Positions 1 through 10,426 of a stretch of DNA of 64,000 bases are shown one piece after another. This stretch comes from Prevotella sp. Lineage in GTDB: Bacteria > Bacteroidota > Bacteroidia > Bacteroidales > Bacteroidaceae. The number at the start of each line of letters is the position of its first letter. Position 1 is the first letter of the stretch. The position numbers were made by a program, and so were the translations under genes. The stretch spans positions 1 through 64,000 of the forward strand of contig JAFXZF010000049.1 of the NCBI GenBank assembly GCA_017541365.1, written 5' to 3'. The notes beneath the pieces were generated by a model. That model worked only from the letters and a program-made list of their open reading frames with translations. It was not told the origin of the DNA and searched no databases.

Positions 1-43
1 AGATAATAGACTATAGACTATAAATAATATATAGAGATTACTG

Positions 44-1225
44 TTGGACTTCATTAGGCTCCATAAAGACAATGACCCACGCTCTCTCGCATTTCAGAAG
101 ATGCCAGAGGGCGTTAATAGAATATGGGCGCTCCAACAGATAGAGGGTTACCAACTTGCCAAGAAGAAACTTCCACAGTGGGCACACCTATTCGCAGAAG
201 GCAAGGACTTACACTTCCCTCCACACATCTCTATGGAGCAATGCTCCAGCGAAGCCACGGCAAAGTACAAGGCTACACTAATCAACGGTCAACTATTAAT
301 AGATCTCACTGGTGGCTACGGCATTGACTTCTCATATATGGCACCCCACTTCGATAGGAGCATCTATGTAGAGAAAAACAAGGAACTATACACCATAGCC
401 AAACATAATTTCGGATTATTAGGACTACACAACACTGAGGTCGTCAATGCTGACTGCGAGGAATTTCTCTCTCATCATGTGGGTATCACTCCTCAGACTT
501 TAATTTTCCTTGACCCTGCACGACGTGACAGCGCAGGAGGCAAGGTTTACCGTATAGAGGACTGCACACCTAACCTCGTCATGCTGCAAGACTCGTTGCT
601 TGACATTGCCCACACCGTCATGGTGAAGCTGTCGCCCATGCTCGACATCACCCAAGCCCTGCGCACCCTGCGCAATGTCAGTGACGTACATATAGTAAGT
701 GTCAAGGGTGAGTGTAAGGAACTCCTCTTCATCATGCACAGGGAAGAACCTGCTTCCCTGACCTACCACTGCGTAAACCTTGAAACAGAGGATGAGGATT
801 TTCAATATGGCACGACATCAGAGCCTCAATATGACAATATACAGGTATGCCGACATATAGTGCCTGGCACTATGCTCTTTGAACCCAATGCCTCAATTCT
901 TAAGGCTGGGCTTCAAGACTCTTTCAGCGCACATTATGGGTTGCGCAAGCTCCATCCAAACAGCAACCTCTACATAGGCAATGCCCCAGTAAATCATGTG
1001 CCAGCACGCCAATTTCGCATCGTTGCTATCAGTGACTTTAGTAAGTTGTCTCTCAAGAACTTCCTCAAGGACATTAAACAGGCAAACCTCACTATTCGCA
1101 ATTTCCCCTCCACCGTCATACAGCTGCGCCAACGACTCAGAATAAAAGAAGGTGGTAGCGACTACCTTTTCGCCACCACCCTCGCAGATGATTCGCACGT
1201 ACTGATACGATGCGTGAAAGGATAA
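44..1225 (+). CDS. Class I SAM-dependent methyltransferase with THUMP-like C-terminal domain
   Basis: The protein (393 aa) has a SAM-binding loop, LIDLTGGYGIDF, at residues 85-96 and an acidic FLDPARR motif at 155-161, at the place where N6-adenine or RNA methyltransferases carry NPPY-type motifs. An N-terminal helical part and a long C-terminal part match the layout of Bacteroidota THUMP-like methyltransferases; the substrate is unknown. The start is TTG at 44 (CTG at 41 is possible) because an in-frame stop lies at 32-34 and no ATG fits. The 11-base gap to the convergent nuclease gene leaves no room for a terminator. The family call is good; the substrate is not inferable. Confidence 0.8.
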   Translation: MDFIRLHKDNDPRSLAFQKMPEGVNRIWALQQIEGYQLAKKKLPQWAHLFAEGKDLHFPPHISMEQCSSEATAKYKATLINGQLLIDLTGGYGIDFSYMAPHFDRSIYVEKNKELYTIAKHNFGLLGLHNTEVVNADCEEFLSHHVGITPQTLIFLDPARRDSAGGKVYRIEDCTPNLVMLQDSLLDIAHTVMVKLSPMLDITQALRTLRNVSDVHIVSVKGECKELLFIMHREEPASLTYHCVNLETEDEDFQYGTTSEPQYDNIQVCRHIVPGTMLFEPNASILKAGLQDSFSAHYGLRKLHPNSNLYIGNAPVNHVPARQFRIVAISDFSKLSLKNFLKDIKQANLTIRNFPSTVIQLRQRLRIKEGGSDYLFATTLADDSHVLIRCVKG

Positions 1226-1236
1226 AGGTGACAGGA

Positions 1237-2220
1237 TCATTTATCCTGAAATAGGAAGTGAAGCACCAAAGGCAGATGGTCGCTGACACCACCATGATAG
1301 TAGGGACCAAGGTAGGTACGACGGGGGTGCATGTGTCCTGCTTCATCACACTCTAATAGCCATGGAGCATCGTGGATGAAGCACTGAAGGGAAACAATAT
1401 TGTCAGTAATAAAAATATGGTCGAGACTCTCCCAATGACGCTGATAACAGTATGTGCCGAGGACGTCATCTGGATGATACTTGCCAACTGCATGGGATGA
1501 TATTTCACTAAAACCTGCAGATACAATATTCTTGATGGACTTGTTGTAGCTATAGTCGTTAAAATCTCCCATTATCAGGATATGAGGCATCACATTGGTA
1601 GTACGTAAAGAATCTATCTTGCTGAGGAGTTTGTCGCAGACAAACAAGCGATATGGCTCTGTAACTGCCGCACCTCCAGAACGGCTGGGAGCATGAACGA
1701 CGAAAGTATGAAGGGTGTCGCCTGGCGCTGTACGCATGGCTGCATAGAGTATATTGCGCGTGGGACGCTGCTGTGGCATGGGAGGTATGACTATCTGTTC
1801 GCTGTGTAGCAGTTGGATGCGAAAGGGATTGTATAACAATGCAACGTCAATACCTCTTACGTCTGGTGAACAAGTCATGGTGTACCGATAATAGGCACCA
1901 CGCAGCATACTATGATAAACAAGGTCTTGGAGCACACTGTCATTTTCTACTTCCATGAGTGCTACAAGATCGGGCAGTGACCAAGCATCTCCCTCTCCAC
2001 CACACTGTACTATGGTCTTACCTATATCATTGAGTTTATGACGGTAGCGCGAGATTGTCCAATGACGCTCACCATCAGGTAGAAAATCCACATCGTGCTT
2101 CAGTGTGTCATGATGCACATCAAAGAGATTCTCACAGTTGTATGACACAGCAGTATAATGCCTCTGTGCTGACAACGTTAATGGGAACGTTAACAATAAC
2201 AAAAACGAGAACCTTTTCAA
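1237..2220 (-). CDS. Secreted endonuclease/exonuclease/phosphatase family protein
   Basis: A 327-aa protein with an N-terminal signal peptide (MKRFSFLLLLTFPLTLSAQ) and the EEP fold motifs in order: NCENLFD near residue 29, MEVEND near 90, GDFND near 217, SLDHIFI near 265 and SDHLPL near the C-terminus. These are the metal-binding and catalytic residues of DNase I-like hydrolases. It is probably periplasmic or secreted; whether it cuts nucleic acid or a phospho-lipid cannot be told. It lies 30 bases after trkH, probably at the end of that transcript. The signal peptide core is encoded by GTTAACG-type repeats found elsewhere in the window. Confidence 0.85.
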   Translation of the reverse strand: MKRFSFLLLLTFPLTLSAQRHYTAVSYNCENLFDVHHDTLKHDVDFLPDGERHWTISRYRHKLNDIGKTIVQCGGEGDAWSLPDLVALMEVENDSVLQDLVYHSMLRGAYYRYTMTCSPDVRGIDVALLYNPFRIQLLHSEQIVIPPMPQQRPTRNILYAAMRTAPGDTLHTFVVHAPSRSGGAAVTEPYRLFVCDKLLSKIDSLRTTNVMPHILIMGDFNDYSYNKSIKNIVSAGFSEISSHAVGKYHPDDVLGTYCYQRHWESLDHIFITDNIVSLQCFIHDAPWLLECDEAGHMHPRRTYLGPYYHGGVSDHLPLVLHFLFQDK

Positions 2221-2250
2221 TGTTCAATATTCAATGTTCAATATCTTATC

Positions 2251-3714
2251 TCACCTATCTTGCCAAAATGTGGGGGTGAAGATAATGAGTACTGAAAATA
2301 TCTCAAGACGTCCCATAAGCATCAGAACGGAGCATATCCACTTGGCAAAGTCGGGGAGCTGATTCCATGACATGGTGGGACCTATCTCAAGTCCTAAGGT
2401 AGGACCCACATTGCTGAGGGTAGAGATGGTGATGGTAATCGCATTAGTATTGTCAACGCCTGCGGCAATCATGGAGAAGGCACAAACTATACACAGCAGG
2501 CAATAGACGGAAAGAAAAGCCAATAGGGTGACCCTATGCTGCATTGGGACATTGGCTCCAGCAAAGCGAAGGGGTAACACAGCTTTAGGATGGAGCATCT
2601 GACGGAACTCATTGCGGATAACCTTGAGCAACATAACACAACGCACGCTCTTGAAACCACCAGACGTACTACCGGCACAGGCACCCATAAACATACACAT
2701 TGCAAGAATCACCCATGTGACATGGGGCCACTGAGCGGCATCGTCATTGAAAAGTCCCGTAGTGGTGATGAAGGATACAACCTGATAAATGCCACAACGG
2801 AAGGCGTGCTCTATGTCATAATTGTTGCTCACGACAAGCATGAGGGTGATGAAGGCTGTAAACAGCGCCACCATGAACATGTAGAACTTCAACTCAGAAT
2901 TGGTAAAGAAACTCTTCGCATCACGACGTATAATAAAACGATAGAGCAGTATGAAATTGATACCTGAGATAAAACAGAACAGAGTAGAAACGTACTCCAG
3001 TGCAGGACTATTGAAATACTCTATGCTGGCATTGTGGGTAGAGAAGCCACCCGTGGCAATGGTGGTCATAGCATAATTGATGCTATCAAACCAGTTCATG
3101 CCAAGAACTTTGTAACTTGCTACGCAGGCGATGCTCAACGTAAAGAATATCACCCAAATGGACTTGGCAGAGGTGGAGAGTTTGGGATGTAACTTAGACT
3201 TGATAGGACCCGTTGCTTCAGCAGTAAAAACCTTTACAGAACCACCGACAAGAGATGGTAGAACTGCGATTGTAAAGAAAACGATACCCAAGCCTCCTAT
3301 CCACTGTGTGAAGGATCGCCAAAAAAGAATACCACGAGGCAATTCCTCTACATCGTCAAAGATGGTGGCACCCGTTGTGCTGAAACCTGACATGGTTTCA
3401 AAATAAGCATTAGTGAAATTGTCAATATATCCACCTATGAGGAAGGGTAACGAACCAAAGAGACTGAAAAAACTCCATGACAAAGTGACAACGAGAAAGG
3501 CATCACGACGACTCATCGTGTTGTCTGCCTTGTTACCGACAAAATGAAATATGGTGGCGCCAAAAAGAGAGACGAGGATGGAGACAACAAAAGAGTACAT
3601 GGCATCTTCGCGATATCCCAAGGACACGAAGAAGCACACGAGCATAAAGAGCGACTCCAAAATGAGCAGCGAACCCAGAATCTTAGATATAAGTCTATAG
3701 TTGATAGTTGACAA
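2251..3714 (-). CDS. trkH: Trk-type potassium uptake membrane protein TrkH
   Basis: The 487-aa polytopic protein has the four pore repeats of the TrkH/KtrB superfamily; filter-like segments such as SGFSTTGATI, TIATGGFST, SFITTTGLF and STLSNVGPT are visible. It conducts K+ through the inner membrane together with the NAD-binding TrkA, encoded just upstream (24-base gap). The start given is TTG at 3714, which lies inside a tandem repeat (TGACAATTGACAATT on the plus strand); no nearby ATG is in frame, and the family match begins at about residue 4 (INYRLISKILG). Either this TTG or a neighbouring weak codon is used. Confidence 0.92.
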   Translation of the reverse strand: MSTINYRLISKILGSLLILESLFMLVCFFVSLGYREDAMYSFVVSILVSLFGATIFHFVGNKADNTMSRRDAFLVVTLSWSFFSLFGSLPFLIGGYIDNFTNAYFETMSGFSTTGATIFDDVEELPRGILFWRSFTQWIGGLGIVFFTIAVLPSLVGGSVKVFTAEATGPIKSKLHPKLSTSAKSIWVIFFTLSIACVASYKVLGMNWFDSINYAMTTIATGGFSTHNASIEYFNSPALEYVSTLFCFISGINFILLYRFIIRRDAKSFFTNSELKFYMFMVALFTAFITLMLVVSNNYDIEHAFRCGIYQVVSFITTTGLFNDDAAQWPHVTWVILAMCMFMGACAGSTSGGFKSVRCVMLLKVIRNEFRQMLHPKAVLPLRFAGANVPMQHRVTLLAFLSVYCLLCIVCAFSMIAAGVDNTNAITITISTLSNVGPTLGLEIGPTMSWNQLPDFAKWICSVLMLMGRLEIFSVLIIFTPTFWQDR

Positions 3715-3738
3715 TTGACAATTTATTATTAGCTGGTG

Positions 3739-5085
3739 TTAATTAAACAGTTTCTCTATCCGCTTTACCTCTGTATTGTGACAGAATACGACAACAATGT
3801 CGCCTGGTTGCACTTGTGTGGCACCGCTTACGAGCATACCCTCACCATCACGCACAAGGCCACCGATGGTGCATCCCTTGGGAAGGGAGAGCTCATAGAT
3901 CTTTTTCTTGGTGATAGGCGAACCTTTCTGTGCAGTAAACTCTGCTACATCTGCACGTGCCTGCATAAGGAAACGCAGATTGGTGGCGCATCCCTCGAGC
4001 ATCATCTCGTAGATACGTGAGGCTGCTATGGCTTTCTTATTAATAATAGTGCCAATATCAAGACTCTCAGCCATGTCGATGTAATCAACATTTTCCACCA
4101 CCGCAACTGTCTTGCGTACTCCCAATCGTTTGGCAGCCAAACAGGCGAGAATATTGGTCTCGCTACTGCCTGTGAGTGCTACGAATGCCTGAGTATTGCG
4201 TATGCCTTCTTCAAGGAGCAAAGAGGTATCACGTGCATCGCCGTTGATGACAAGTTCACCCTTGCCAGGCAACAAATCGCCCAATTTCTCGCAGCGTTGT
4301 GGGTCAATTTCAATAATCTTTAGCCTCATATACTCGGGCATGGTATGAGCCGTGCGCAGGGCACACTTGCCACCTCCCATTATCATGACGTTGCTGACAT
4401 CTGTGTAATCTTCCTTACCTACCATACGGCGCACATAGGGTATATACTCCCGTGTAGTCATAAAGTAGGCCATGTCATAGAGCTGCAACGAGTCATTGCC
4501 TCCTGGAACGATGGTCTCACTACCTCGTTTGATGGCGACGACATGGTAGGGTTCATCAGCACCACACACCTCCTTGAGGGGACGATTGAGGATGAGACAA
4601 CTCTCACGAAGTTTTATACCGAGCATGACTAATGCTCCACCATGCACATCCCATCGCTGGCGTACCCATGACATCTTAAGTCCGTTGATGATATCCTGCG
4701 CAGCGAGCATCTCTGGATATATAACAGAATCAATGCCCATACGTCGTAAGGTATCCTCATTCTTGGGCATTGCATACTCATAATCCTCCACCTTTGCCAC
4801 TGTCTGTTTGGCGCCAAGCGACTTGGCAATAGAGCAGGCACACATATTGACCTCCTGATCGTTGGTGACTGCGATAAATAGTTCGGCATCACCAGCATTG
4901 ATGGCACGCAATGACTTGATGCTTATAGGTGATGCTTCAAAGGTAAGCAGGTCGAGATCAGGGTCGAGATTGCCAAGCGCCTCAGCATCGTCATCAATAA
5001 TGGTGATATCCTCACTGCCTGTGCGTCCAAGTAGTGATGCGAGGTAGTTGCCTACCGCCTGTGCTCCTGCAATTATTATCTTCAT
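3739..5085 (-). CDS. trkA: Trk system potassium transporter TrkA
   Basis: The 448-aa cytoplasmic regulator has two RCK halves. Residues 1-130 carry the first Rossmann fold (IIIAGAQAVGNYLASLLG) and are followed by a TrkA_C region; a second Rossmann fold (VMIMGGGKCALRTA) begins near residue 231 and ends in another TrkA_C domain. It gates TrkH in response to nucleotides. It sits directly after dxs (7 bases) and before trkH, so both Trk subunits are co-transcribed with an isoprenoid gene. Length and layout are normal for the family. Confidence 0.93.
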   Translation of the reverse strand: MKIIIAGAQAVGNYLASLLGRTGSEDITIIDDDAEALGNLDPDLDLLTFEASPISIKSLRAINAGDAELFIAVTNDQEVNMCACSIAKSLGAKQTVAKVEDYEYAMPKNEDTLRRMGIDSVIYPEMLAAQDIINGLKMSWVRQRWDVHGGALVMLGIKLRESCLILNRPLKEVCGADEPYHVVAIKRGSETIVPGGNDSLQLYDMAYFMTTREYIPYVRRMVGKEDYTDVSNVMIMGGGKCALRTAHTMPEYMRLKIIEIDPQRCEKLGDLLPGKGELVINGDARDTSLLLEEGIRNTQAFVALTGSSETNILACLAAKRLGVRKTVAVVENVDYIDMAESLDIGTIINKKAIAASRIYEMMLEGCATNLRFLMQARADVAEFTAQKGSPITKKKIYELSLPKGCTIGGLVRDGEGMLVSGATQVQPGDIVVVFCHNTEVKRIEKLFN

Positions 5086-5092
5086 AACTTTA

Positions 5093-6994
5093 TTATACTG
5101 TTTTCCTTAACTCCTTTACTATGCTCTCGGCATCTATGCCTACAAGGTGCTGCAACTGTTGTACTGTGCCGTGCTCTACAAACTCAGTGGTGGGGAGTCC
5201 GAGGCGTACAACCTCTGGGTGCATATCGTGGTCGGCAAAGAACTCAAGTACAGCAGAACCAAATCCACCATCCTTGACACCGTCTTCTATAGTGACGACA
5301 CGTTGGCAATGCGCCCCTACCTTACATAATATGGAAGTATCAAGGGGCTTGAGATAACGCATATCGTAGTGCACTATGCCGGCACGCTCATTAGGTGTGA
5401 GTATGGAGAGTGCCTGTTGCACGTTATTTCCTACGGTACCTATCGATAATACTGCGATTTCAGCATTATCATTGGCATTATCGTTAAGAACTCTTCCCTT
5501 ACCCACCTCAAGAGGCTCCAGAGGGCATTGCCAGTCTTCTATCACACCACAACCACGAGGATAACGTATTACGACAGGTCCTTGGTCGGGCAACTGTGCC
5601 GTGTACATCATGCGACGCAGTTCGTGCTCGTTCATTGGAGCACAGATAGTGAGATTGGGTATAGGACGTAGTGCTGCAAGGTCGAAAGCTCCATGATGCG
5701 TAGCACCGTCCTCACCTACTATGCCAGCACGGTCGAGACACAAAACGACATTTAACCGCTCTATGGCTACATCATGTATAATATTGTCATAGGCACGTTG
5801 TGAGAAGGCGCTGTATATATTGCAGAATGGCACAAGCCCTTCTTTTGCCATACCAGCGGAAAAGGTGACAGCATGTCCCTCCGCAATGCCGACATCAAAG
5901 GCTCTTTCGGGCATGGCATCCATCATTATGTTCATGGAACATCCCGTAGGCATAGCAGGTGTGACACCCACAATTTTATCGTTGGCACGTGCCAATTCAA
6001 CGAGTGTCTTGCCAAAAACATCCTGATACTTCAGTGTTTGGTTGGCAGATGTCTCTTGTATGCGTTCTCCCGTATTTGCATCAAACTTACCTGGGGCATG
6101 CCATATCGTAGCAGAACGCTCTGCTGGTTCATATCCCTTGCCCTTTACGGTGTGTATGTGTAGCAGTTTGGGACCACTCATACCCTTGAGTTGGCGGAGT
6201 ACTCTAACGAGTTCCTTGACATCATTGCCATCTACGGGTCCGAAGTAGCGTATATTCATACCCTCGAAGACGTTAGCCTGAGGCGAGAGTGCCGCTTTAA
6301 GGGCATTGCCTATACGTATAGTCTTCTTACGGGTATTCTCGTCGAGCCATCCATGTCTCTTGAGCCATCGTGCCACCCCGTTACGCCAACGGTTATACGA
6401 CTCATTGGTATTAAGTGACAAGAGATACTGCTTCATACCACCGACACTGCGATCGATGGACATATTATTATCATTAAGGATAATTAGCAGATCATTGGGC
6501 GAGGAGGATACATTGTTGAGCCCCTCAAAAGCCAATCCACCACTCATGGAACCGTCGCCGATAACTGCCACCACATGACGCTTACGTCCAGATAGGTTGT
6601 CGGCTACCGCCATACCAAGTGCAGCACTGATACTGTTTGAGGCGTGACCGCATGTAAAGGTGTCGTACTCACTCTCCTGTGGTGACGGGAAGGGGTGCAG
6701 TCCTCCCAATTTGCGATTGGTAGAGAATATACTGCGGCGTCCCGTCAGTATCTTGTGTCCGTATGCCTGATGCCCAACATCCCACACTATGCGGTCGTAG
6801 GGAGTATCATAGACGTAATGCAGCGCCACGGTAAGTTCTGTGACACCAAGACTGGATGCAAGGTGTCCAGGATTAACGGAGAGTTCCTTGACGATATCAT
6901 CACGTAGCTCCGAACAAACATCCGACAGAGCCTCCACATCGAGAGTGCGAAGGTCTGCCGGATAGTTTATATTATTTAGGTATTTGTATTCCAA
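5093..6994 (-). CDS. dxs: 1-deoxy-D-xylulose-5-phosphate synthase
   Basis: Thiamine-diphosphate enzyme (633 aa) that condenses pyruvate and glyceraldehyde 3-phosphate, the first step of the MEP isoprenoid pathway. The ThDP/Mg motif [16 protein letters not shown] lies near residue 145, the transketolase-like pyrimidine domain with [18 protein letters not shown] near 420, and the C-terminal domain follows. Between the central and C-terminal domains (after VGKGRVL) there is a small Asn/Asp insertion, NDNANDNAE, encoded by GTTATC/GTTAAG-like units at about 5461-5490. It lies between asd and trkA with gaps of 22 and 7 bases. Confidence 0.95.
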   Translation of the reverse strand: MEYKYLNNINYPADLRTLDVEALSDVCSELRDDIVKELSVNPGHLASSLGVTELTVALHYVYDTPYDRIVWDVGHQAYGHKILTGRRSIFSTNRKLGGLHPFPSPQESEYDTFTCGHASNSISAALGMAVADNLSGRKRHVVAVIGDGSMSGGLAFEGLNNVSSSPNDLLIILNDNNMSIDRSVGGMKQYLLSLNTNESYNRWRNGVARWLKRHGWLDENTRKKTIRIGNALKAALSPQANVFEGMNIRYFGPVDGNDVKELVRVLRQLKGMSGPKLLHIHTVKGKGYEPAERSATIWHAPGKFDANTGERIQETSANQTLKYQDVFGKTLVELARANDKIVGVTPAMPTGCSMNIMMDAMPERAFDVGIAEGHAVTFSAGMAKEGLVPFCNIYSAFSQRAYDNIIHDVAIERLNVVLCLDRAGIVGEDGATHHGAFDLAALRPIPNLTICAPMNEHELRRMMYTAQLPDQGPVVIRYPRGCGVIEDWQCPLEPLEVGKGRVLNDNANDNAEIAVLSIGTVGNNVQQALSILTPNERAGIVHYDMRYLKPLDTSILCKVGAHCQRVVTIEDGVKDGGFGSAVLEFFADHDMHPEVVRLGLPTTEFVEHGTVQQLQHLVGIDAESIVKELRKTV

Positions 6995-7016
6995 AACCTA
7001 ATTACCAATTGTCAAT

Positions 7017-8075
7017 TTACTTCACATTGCCCACCTTAATGAGGTACTCGGCAATTTGGACAGCGTTGAGTGCTGCGCCCTTCTTTATTTGGTCGCCAGA
7101 GAGCCAGAAGGTGAGGCCGTTATCATTGGCGAGGTCTTCGCGTACACGACCGACATATACATCGTCCTTACCTGCAGTATAGAGTGGCATCGGGTAAGGG
7201 AGTCCTGCCATAGTCTCCTGTGAAGCATCGGCACATGCCTTGGCACCAACCTTCTTTGGATCGTCAATGAGAGTCACTCCCTGCGCATTGCGCAATGCCT
7301 CTTGTGCAGCCTCGACGGAAATCTTTTCTTCTGTCTCGATCCACACTGCCTCGGAGTGTGCCCGGAGTGATGAGATACGCACGCACATAGCTGAACAACG
7401 TGCATCGGTGTGCATGATTTTCTTTGTCTCGTTGAACATCTTCATCTCCTCCTTGGTATAGCCGTTGTCCTGGAATACGTCAATCTGTGGTATCACATTG
7501 TAGGCAAGCTGGTAGGCAAACTTGTTCACCGTTGGCTGCTGATCGTTAGCCAATTCCTTATACTGCTGTTGCAGTTCTGCCATAGCAGCCGCACCTGCGC
7601 CAGAGGCTGACTGGTATGACGCGATATGGATACGCTTGATATGTGACAGCTGCTCAAGTGGCTGCAAACATACTACCATCATGATGGTGGTACAATTAGG
7701 GTTGGCAATAATGCCGCGAGGACGATTGAGGGCATCCTCTGCATTACACTCTGGTACTACAAGAGGCACGTCGGAATCCATACGGAAGGCGCTGGAATTA
7801 TCAATCATCACGGCACCATACTTGGTGATATCCTCGCAAAACTCCTTTGATGTGCCTGCACCTGCAGAGGTGAAGGCAATGTCAACGTCCTTAAAATCAT
7901 CATTGTGCTGAAGAAGCTTTACCTCATATTCCTTACCGCGGAAGGTGTATCGGGTGCCGGCAGAACGCTGCGAACCAAAGAGCACCAATTCGTCAAGATG
8001 GAAGTTTCTTTCGTCAAGGACACGGAGAAACTCCTGTCCTACGGCGCCTGATGCGCCAACAATTGCTACTTTCAT
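7017..8075 (-). CDS. asd: Aspartate-semialdehyde dehydrogenase
   Basis: 352 aa. It reduces aspartyl-4-phosphate to aspartate semialdehyde for lysine, threonine and methionine synthesis. The NADP loop [10 protein letters not shown] is at residues 7-16, the catalytic cysteine sits in [10 protein letters not shown] near residue 130, and the conserved [12 protein letters not shown] histidine region is near 235. In this organism the product may also feed carboxyspermidine synthesis (dehydrogenase at 41322-42566). It is the first gene of a leftward block and has a candidate promoter at 8138-8145. Confidence 0.95.
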   Translation of the reverse strand: MKVAIVGASGAVGQEFLRVLDERNFHLDELVLFGSQRSAGTRYTFRGKEYEVKLLQHNDDFKDVDIAFTSAGAGTSKEFCEDITKYGAVMIDNSSAFRMDSDVPLVVPECNAEDALNRPRGIIANPNCTTIMMVVCLQPLEQLSHIKRIHIASYQSASGAGAAAMAELQQQYKELANDQQPTVNKFAYQLAYNVIPQIDVFQDNGYTKEEMKMFNETKKIMHTDARCSAMCVRISSLRAHSEAVWIETEEKISVEAAQEALRNAQGVTLIDDPKKVGAKACADASQETMAGLPYPMPLYTAGKDDVYVGRVREDLANDNGLTFWLSGDQIKKGAALNAVQIAEYLIKVGNVK

Positions 8076-8137
8076 TTCTTTTTTTTCTGTATATTATTTA
8101 TTATGTATTATGTGTCGATTGTATCAATATTGTGGGG

Positions 8138-8145
8138 CAAAATTA
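8138..8145 (-). promoter_or_regulatory. Candidate -7 box for asd
   Basis: Read on the minus strand this is TAATTTTG, a match to the Bacteroidota -7 element TAnnTTTG, about 62 bases before the asd start. I see no good -33 TTTG at the expected spacing. The divergent antiporter promoter is about 80 bases away. Confidence 0.5.
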
Positions 8146-8219
8146 CAAAAAAATAACGAAAACGAAAACGAAAATCGAAAAAAGTTAATGTTACTATTCC
8201 CGTTCCCGTTATTTTTTCG

Positions 8220-8227
8220 TACCTTTG
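8220..8227 (+). promoter_or_regulatory. Candidate -7 box for cation/proton antiporter
   Basis: TACCTTTG fits TAnnTTTG. It decides the start of the next gene: the reading frame is open back to a TTG at 8225, but that codon lies inside the promoter, so the ATG at 8285 must be the start. Confidence 0.6.
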
Positions 8228-8284
8228 CACTTGATTATAGCACTAAGAGCGCACGTTTTCTCTGACTTTCTATCTTCAAATAAA

Positions 8285-10426
8285 ATGCCCCTACCAATAA
8301 CTAATCCTACGATTGCATTTTTTGTTGTGCTGCTGATAATACTCATCGCGCCCATTGTGATGAGCAAGTTGCGCATACCTCATATCATCGGCATGGTGTT
8401 GGCTGGTGTCATCATTGGACACTATGGGCTCAATATTCTGGAGCGTGACTCATCCTTTGAACTCTTCGGCCGCGTAGGACTGCTATATATCATATTTCTC
8501 GCAGGCATAGAGATGGACCTCGAGGGGCTGAAGAAGAACCTACGACAAGTTGGGTTGTTTGGCCTACTGACATTTTTCGTGCCATTCTGTATAACTTATA
8601 TAGCAGGCATCACACTGCTGGGCTACAGTCCTCTCGCCACCGTGTTACTGTCATGTATAATGGCGTCGAACACGCTCATTGCCTACCCAATAGTGGCGCG
8701 TTATGGCCTACAAAAGCATCATGTAACGACCATCTCCGTCGGTGCCTCCATGCTATCGCTGTTTACATCATTGGTAGTAGTGGCAGCAGTAGTAGGTATG
8801 GGCGGCAGTGAGGAAGGCGACAAATGGTATTTCTGGCCACTGTTTGTCATCAAACTCGTATGCTACTGCTCCACCATGCTATATGTCATACCACGCCTGA
8901 CACGGCTATTTCTGCGCCGATACAGTGATGCCGTGATGCAATATATATTTGTCATGGCAATGATGTTTATGAGTGCATCCCTGTGCGAACTCATCGGACT
9001 GGAGGGAGTGCTCGGTGCCTTTCTTAGCGGACTGATACTCAATCGTTTCATACCAACCATGTCGCCACTGATGAACCGCATAGAGTTTATCGGCAATGCC
9101 CTCTTCATACCATATTTCCTCATCGGCGTAGGCATGCTTATCAATATACGCCTGTTACTACAACCAGAAGTACTCATCATAGTAGCAGTGATAGCAGTAG
9201 TAGGCACGATGGGCAAGGCTATAGCAGCATATATATCGTGCGTAGGATTTAAGATGTCGTGGATAGAGGGTCACCTCATGTTTGGCCTTACCTCTGCCCA
9301 TGCTGCAGGCAGTATCGCAATGGCCATGATAGGCATGAGCATAGCAATGCCAGAAGGCGGTTACCTCATCGATGACGGCATGATGAATGGTATCGTCACT
9401 ATGATACTTCTCACCTGTATCATATCAACAATAAGCACCGAGAATGCTTCTAAGACGCTGGTACTCAGAGAAGAAGAGAGTCGTCTAAGCAATGGGGAAA
9501 GATTTTCTACAGGTTTCGATGATGAGAAGATACTCATACCTGTAAAGTATCCTGAAACGTGCGATACCCTCATGCACCTCGCAATCATGATGCGCAACAG
9601 AGAACTTAACCGCGGCCTGATAGCACTCAACGTGGTATATGACGATGACGACGTAGAGCAAAATCAGCGCAGAGGACAACAAATACTACAGCAGGTGACA
9701 CAAACCGCCAACGCCGCTGACGTGAGGATACAGACACAAGTGCGTCTCGCCACCAACATAGCCAACGGCATCAAGCATGCCTTTAAGGAATACGACTGTT
9801 CGGAGATAATCTTCGGCGTGCATATACACCCCAACTCACGACGAGTGTTCTGGGGGGAGTTTGCTCAAAGCGTATTTAATGGTCTTTCGCGCCAGATTAT
9901 CATAGCTCGTTGTACCCAACCATTTGCTACACTCCGCGCCATACAGGTTGTAGTACCCTCACGCGCTGAATACGAGCCAGGCTTCTACCGTTGGCTTGAG
10001 CGCCTGTGCCGTCTGGCCAAGGCACTGGAATGCCGCATAGTGTTCCATGCCACAAGCGTCACCATATCACTCATCAAGATGTATATCGAAAGTCGGCACC
10101 CACACGTGAGAGCTGAATATACCGAAATGCCAAAGTGGATAGGACTCATCGATGTTGCAGAAAACACCCCATCCGACAATATGCTCGTCATCATAACTGC
10201 ACGTCAGGGCACGGTATCGTACAAGGCTGCTATAGACCGTCTGCCCGACGAACTCACCGAGCATTATCATGGTACAAACCTCATGATAATTTTTCCTGAC
10301 CAATACGGACCAGCTCCTGAAACGCTGACATTTACATCCATACAACATAAAGAAGAAGTGTCAGCCTATCAAGAGCTCCGTAAGTGGTGGACCAAACTAC
10401 GGTGGTTTATCAGGTCATCTCGGTAA
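8285..10426 (+). CDS. Cation/proton antiporter (CPA2 type) with universal-stress-like C-terminal domain
   Basis: About 713 aa from the ATG at 8285 (MPLPITNPTIAFF). Residues 1-390 are 11-13 membrane segments of the Na+/H+ exchanger family, including the glycine-rich EGVLGAFLSGLILN stretch. The remaining roughly 310 residues are soluble and look like two universal-stress-protein folds (ILIPVKYPET..., RAIQVVVPS...), a layout common in Bacteroidota CPA2 transporters. It probably exchanges K+ or Na+ for protons. An upstream in-frame TTG (8225) is rejected because it lies in the promoter. Its last 17 bases overlap the convergent CobW gene. Confidence 0.87.
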   Translation: MPLPITNPTIAFFVVLLIILIAPIVMSKLRIPHIIGMVLAGVIIGHYGLNILERDSSFELFGRVGLLYIIFLAGIEMDLEGLKKNLRQVGLFGLLTFFVPFCITYIAGITLLGYSPLATVLLSCIMASNTLIAYPIVARYGLQKHHVTTISVGASMLSLFTSLVVVAAVVGMGGSEEGDKWYFWPLFVIKLVCYCSTMLYVIPRLTRLFLRRYSDAVMQYIFVMAMMFMSASLCELIGLEGVLGAFLSGLILNRFIPTMSPLMNRIEFIGNALFIPYFLIGVGMLINIRLLLQPEVLIIVAVIAVVGTMGKAIAAYISCVGFKMSWIEGHLMFGLTSAHAAGSIAMAMIGMSIAMPEGGYLIDDGMMNGIVTMILLTCIISTISTENASKTLVLREEESRLSNGERFSTGFDDEKILIPVKYPETCDTLMHLAIMMRNRELNRGLIALNVVYDDDDVEQNQRRGQQILQQVTQTANAADVRIQTQVRLATNIANGIKHAFKEYDCSEIIFGVHIHPNSRRVFWGEFAQSVFNGLSRQIIIARCTQPFATLRAIQVVVPSRAEYEPGFYRWLERLCRLAKALECRIVFHATSVTISLIKMYIESRHPHVRAEYTEMPKWIGLIDVAENTPSDNMLVIITARQGTVSYKAAIDRLPDELTEHYHGTNLMIIFPDQYGPAPETLTFTSIQHKEEVSAYQELRKWWTKLRWFIRSSR

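Noticed and set aside
8225..8284. Upstream TTG start for the antiporter
   Set aside because: The codon lies inside the -7 box and the 20 extra residues do not resemble the family N-terminus.
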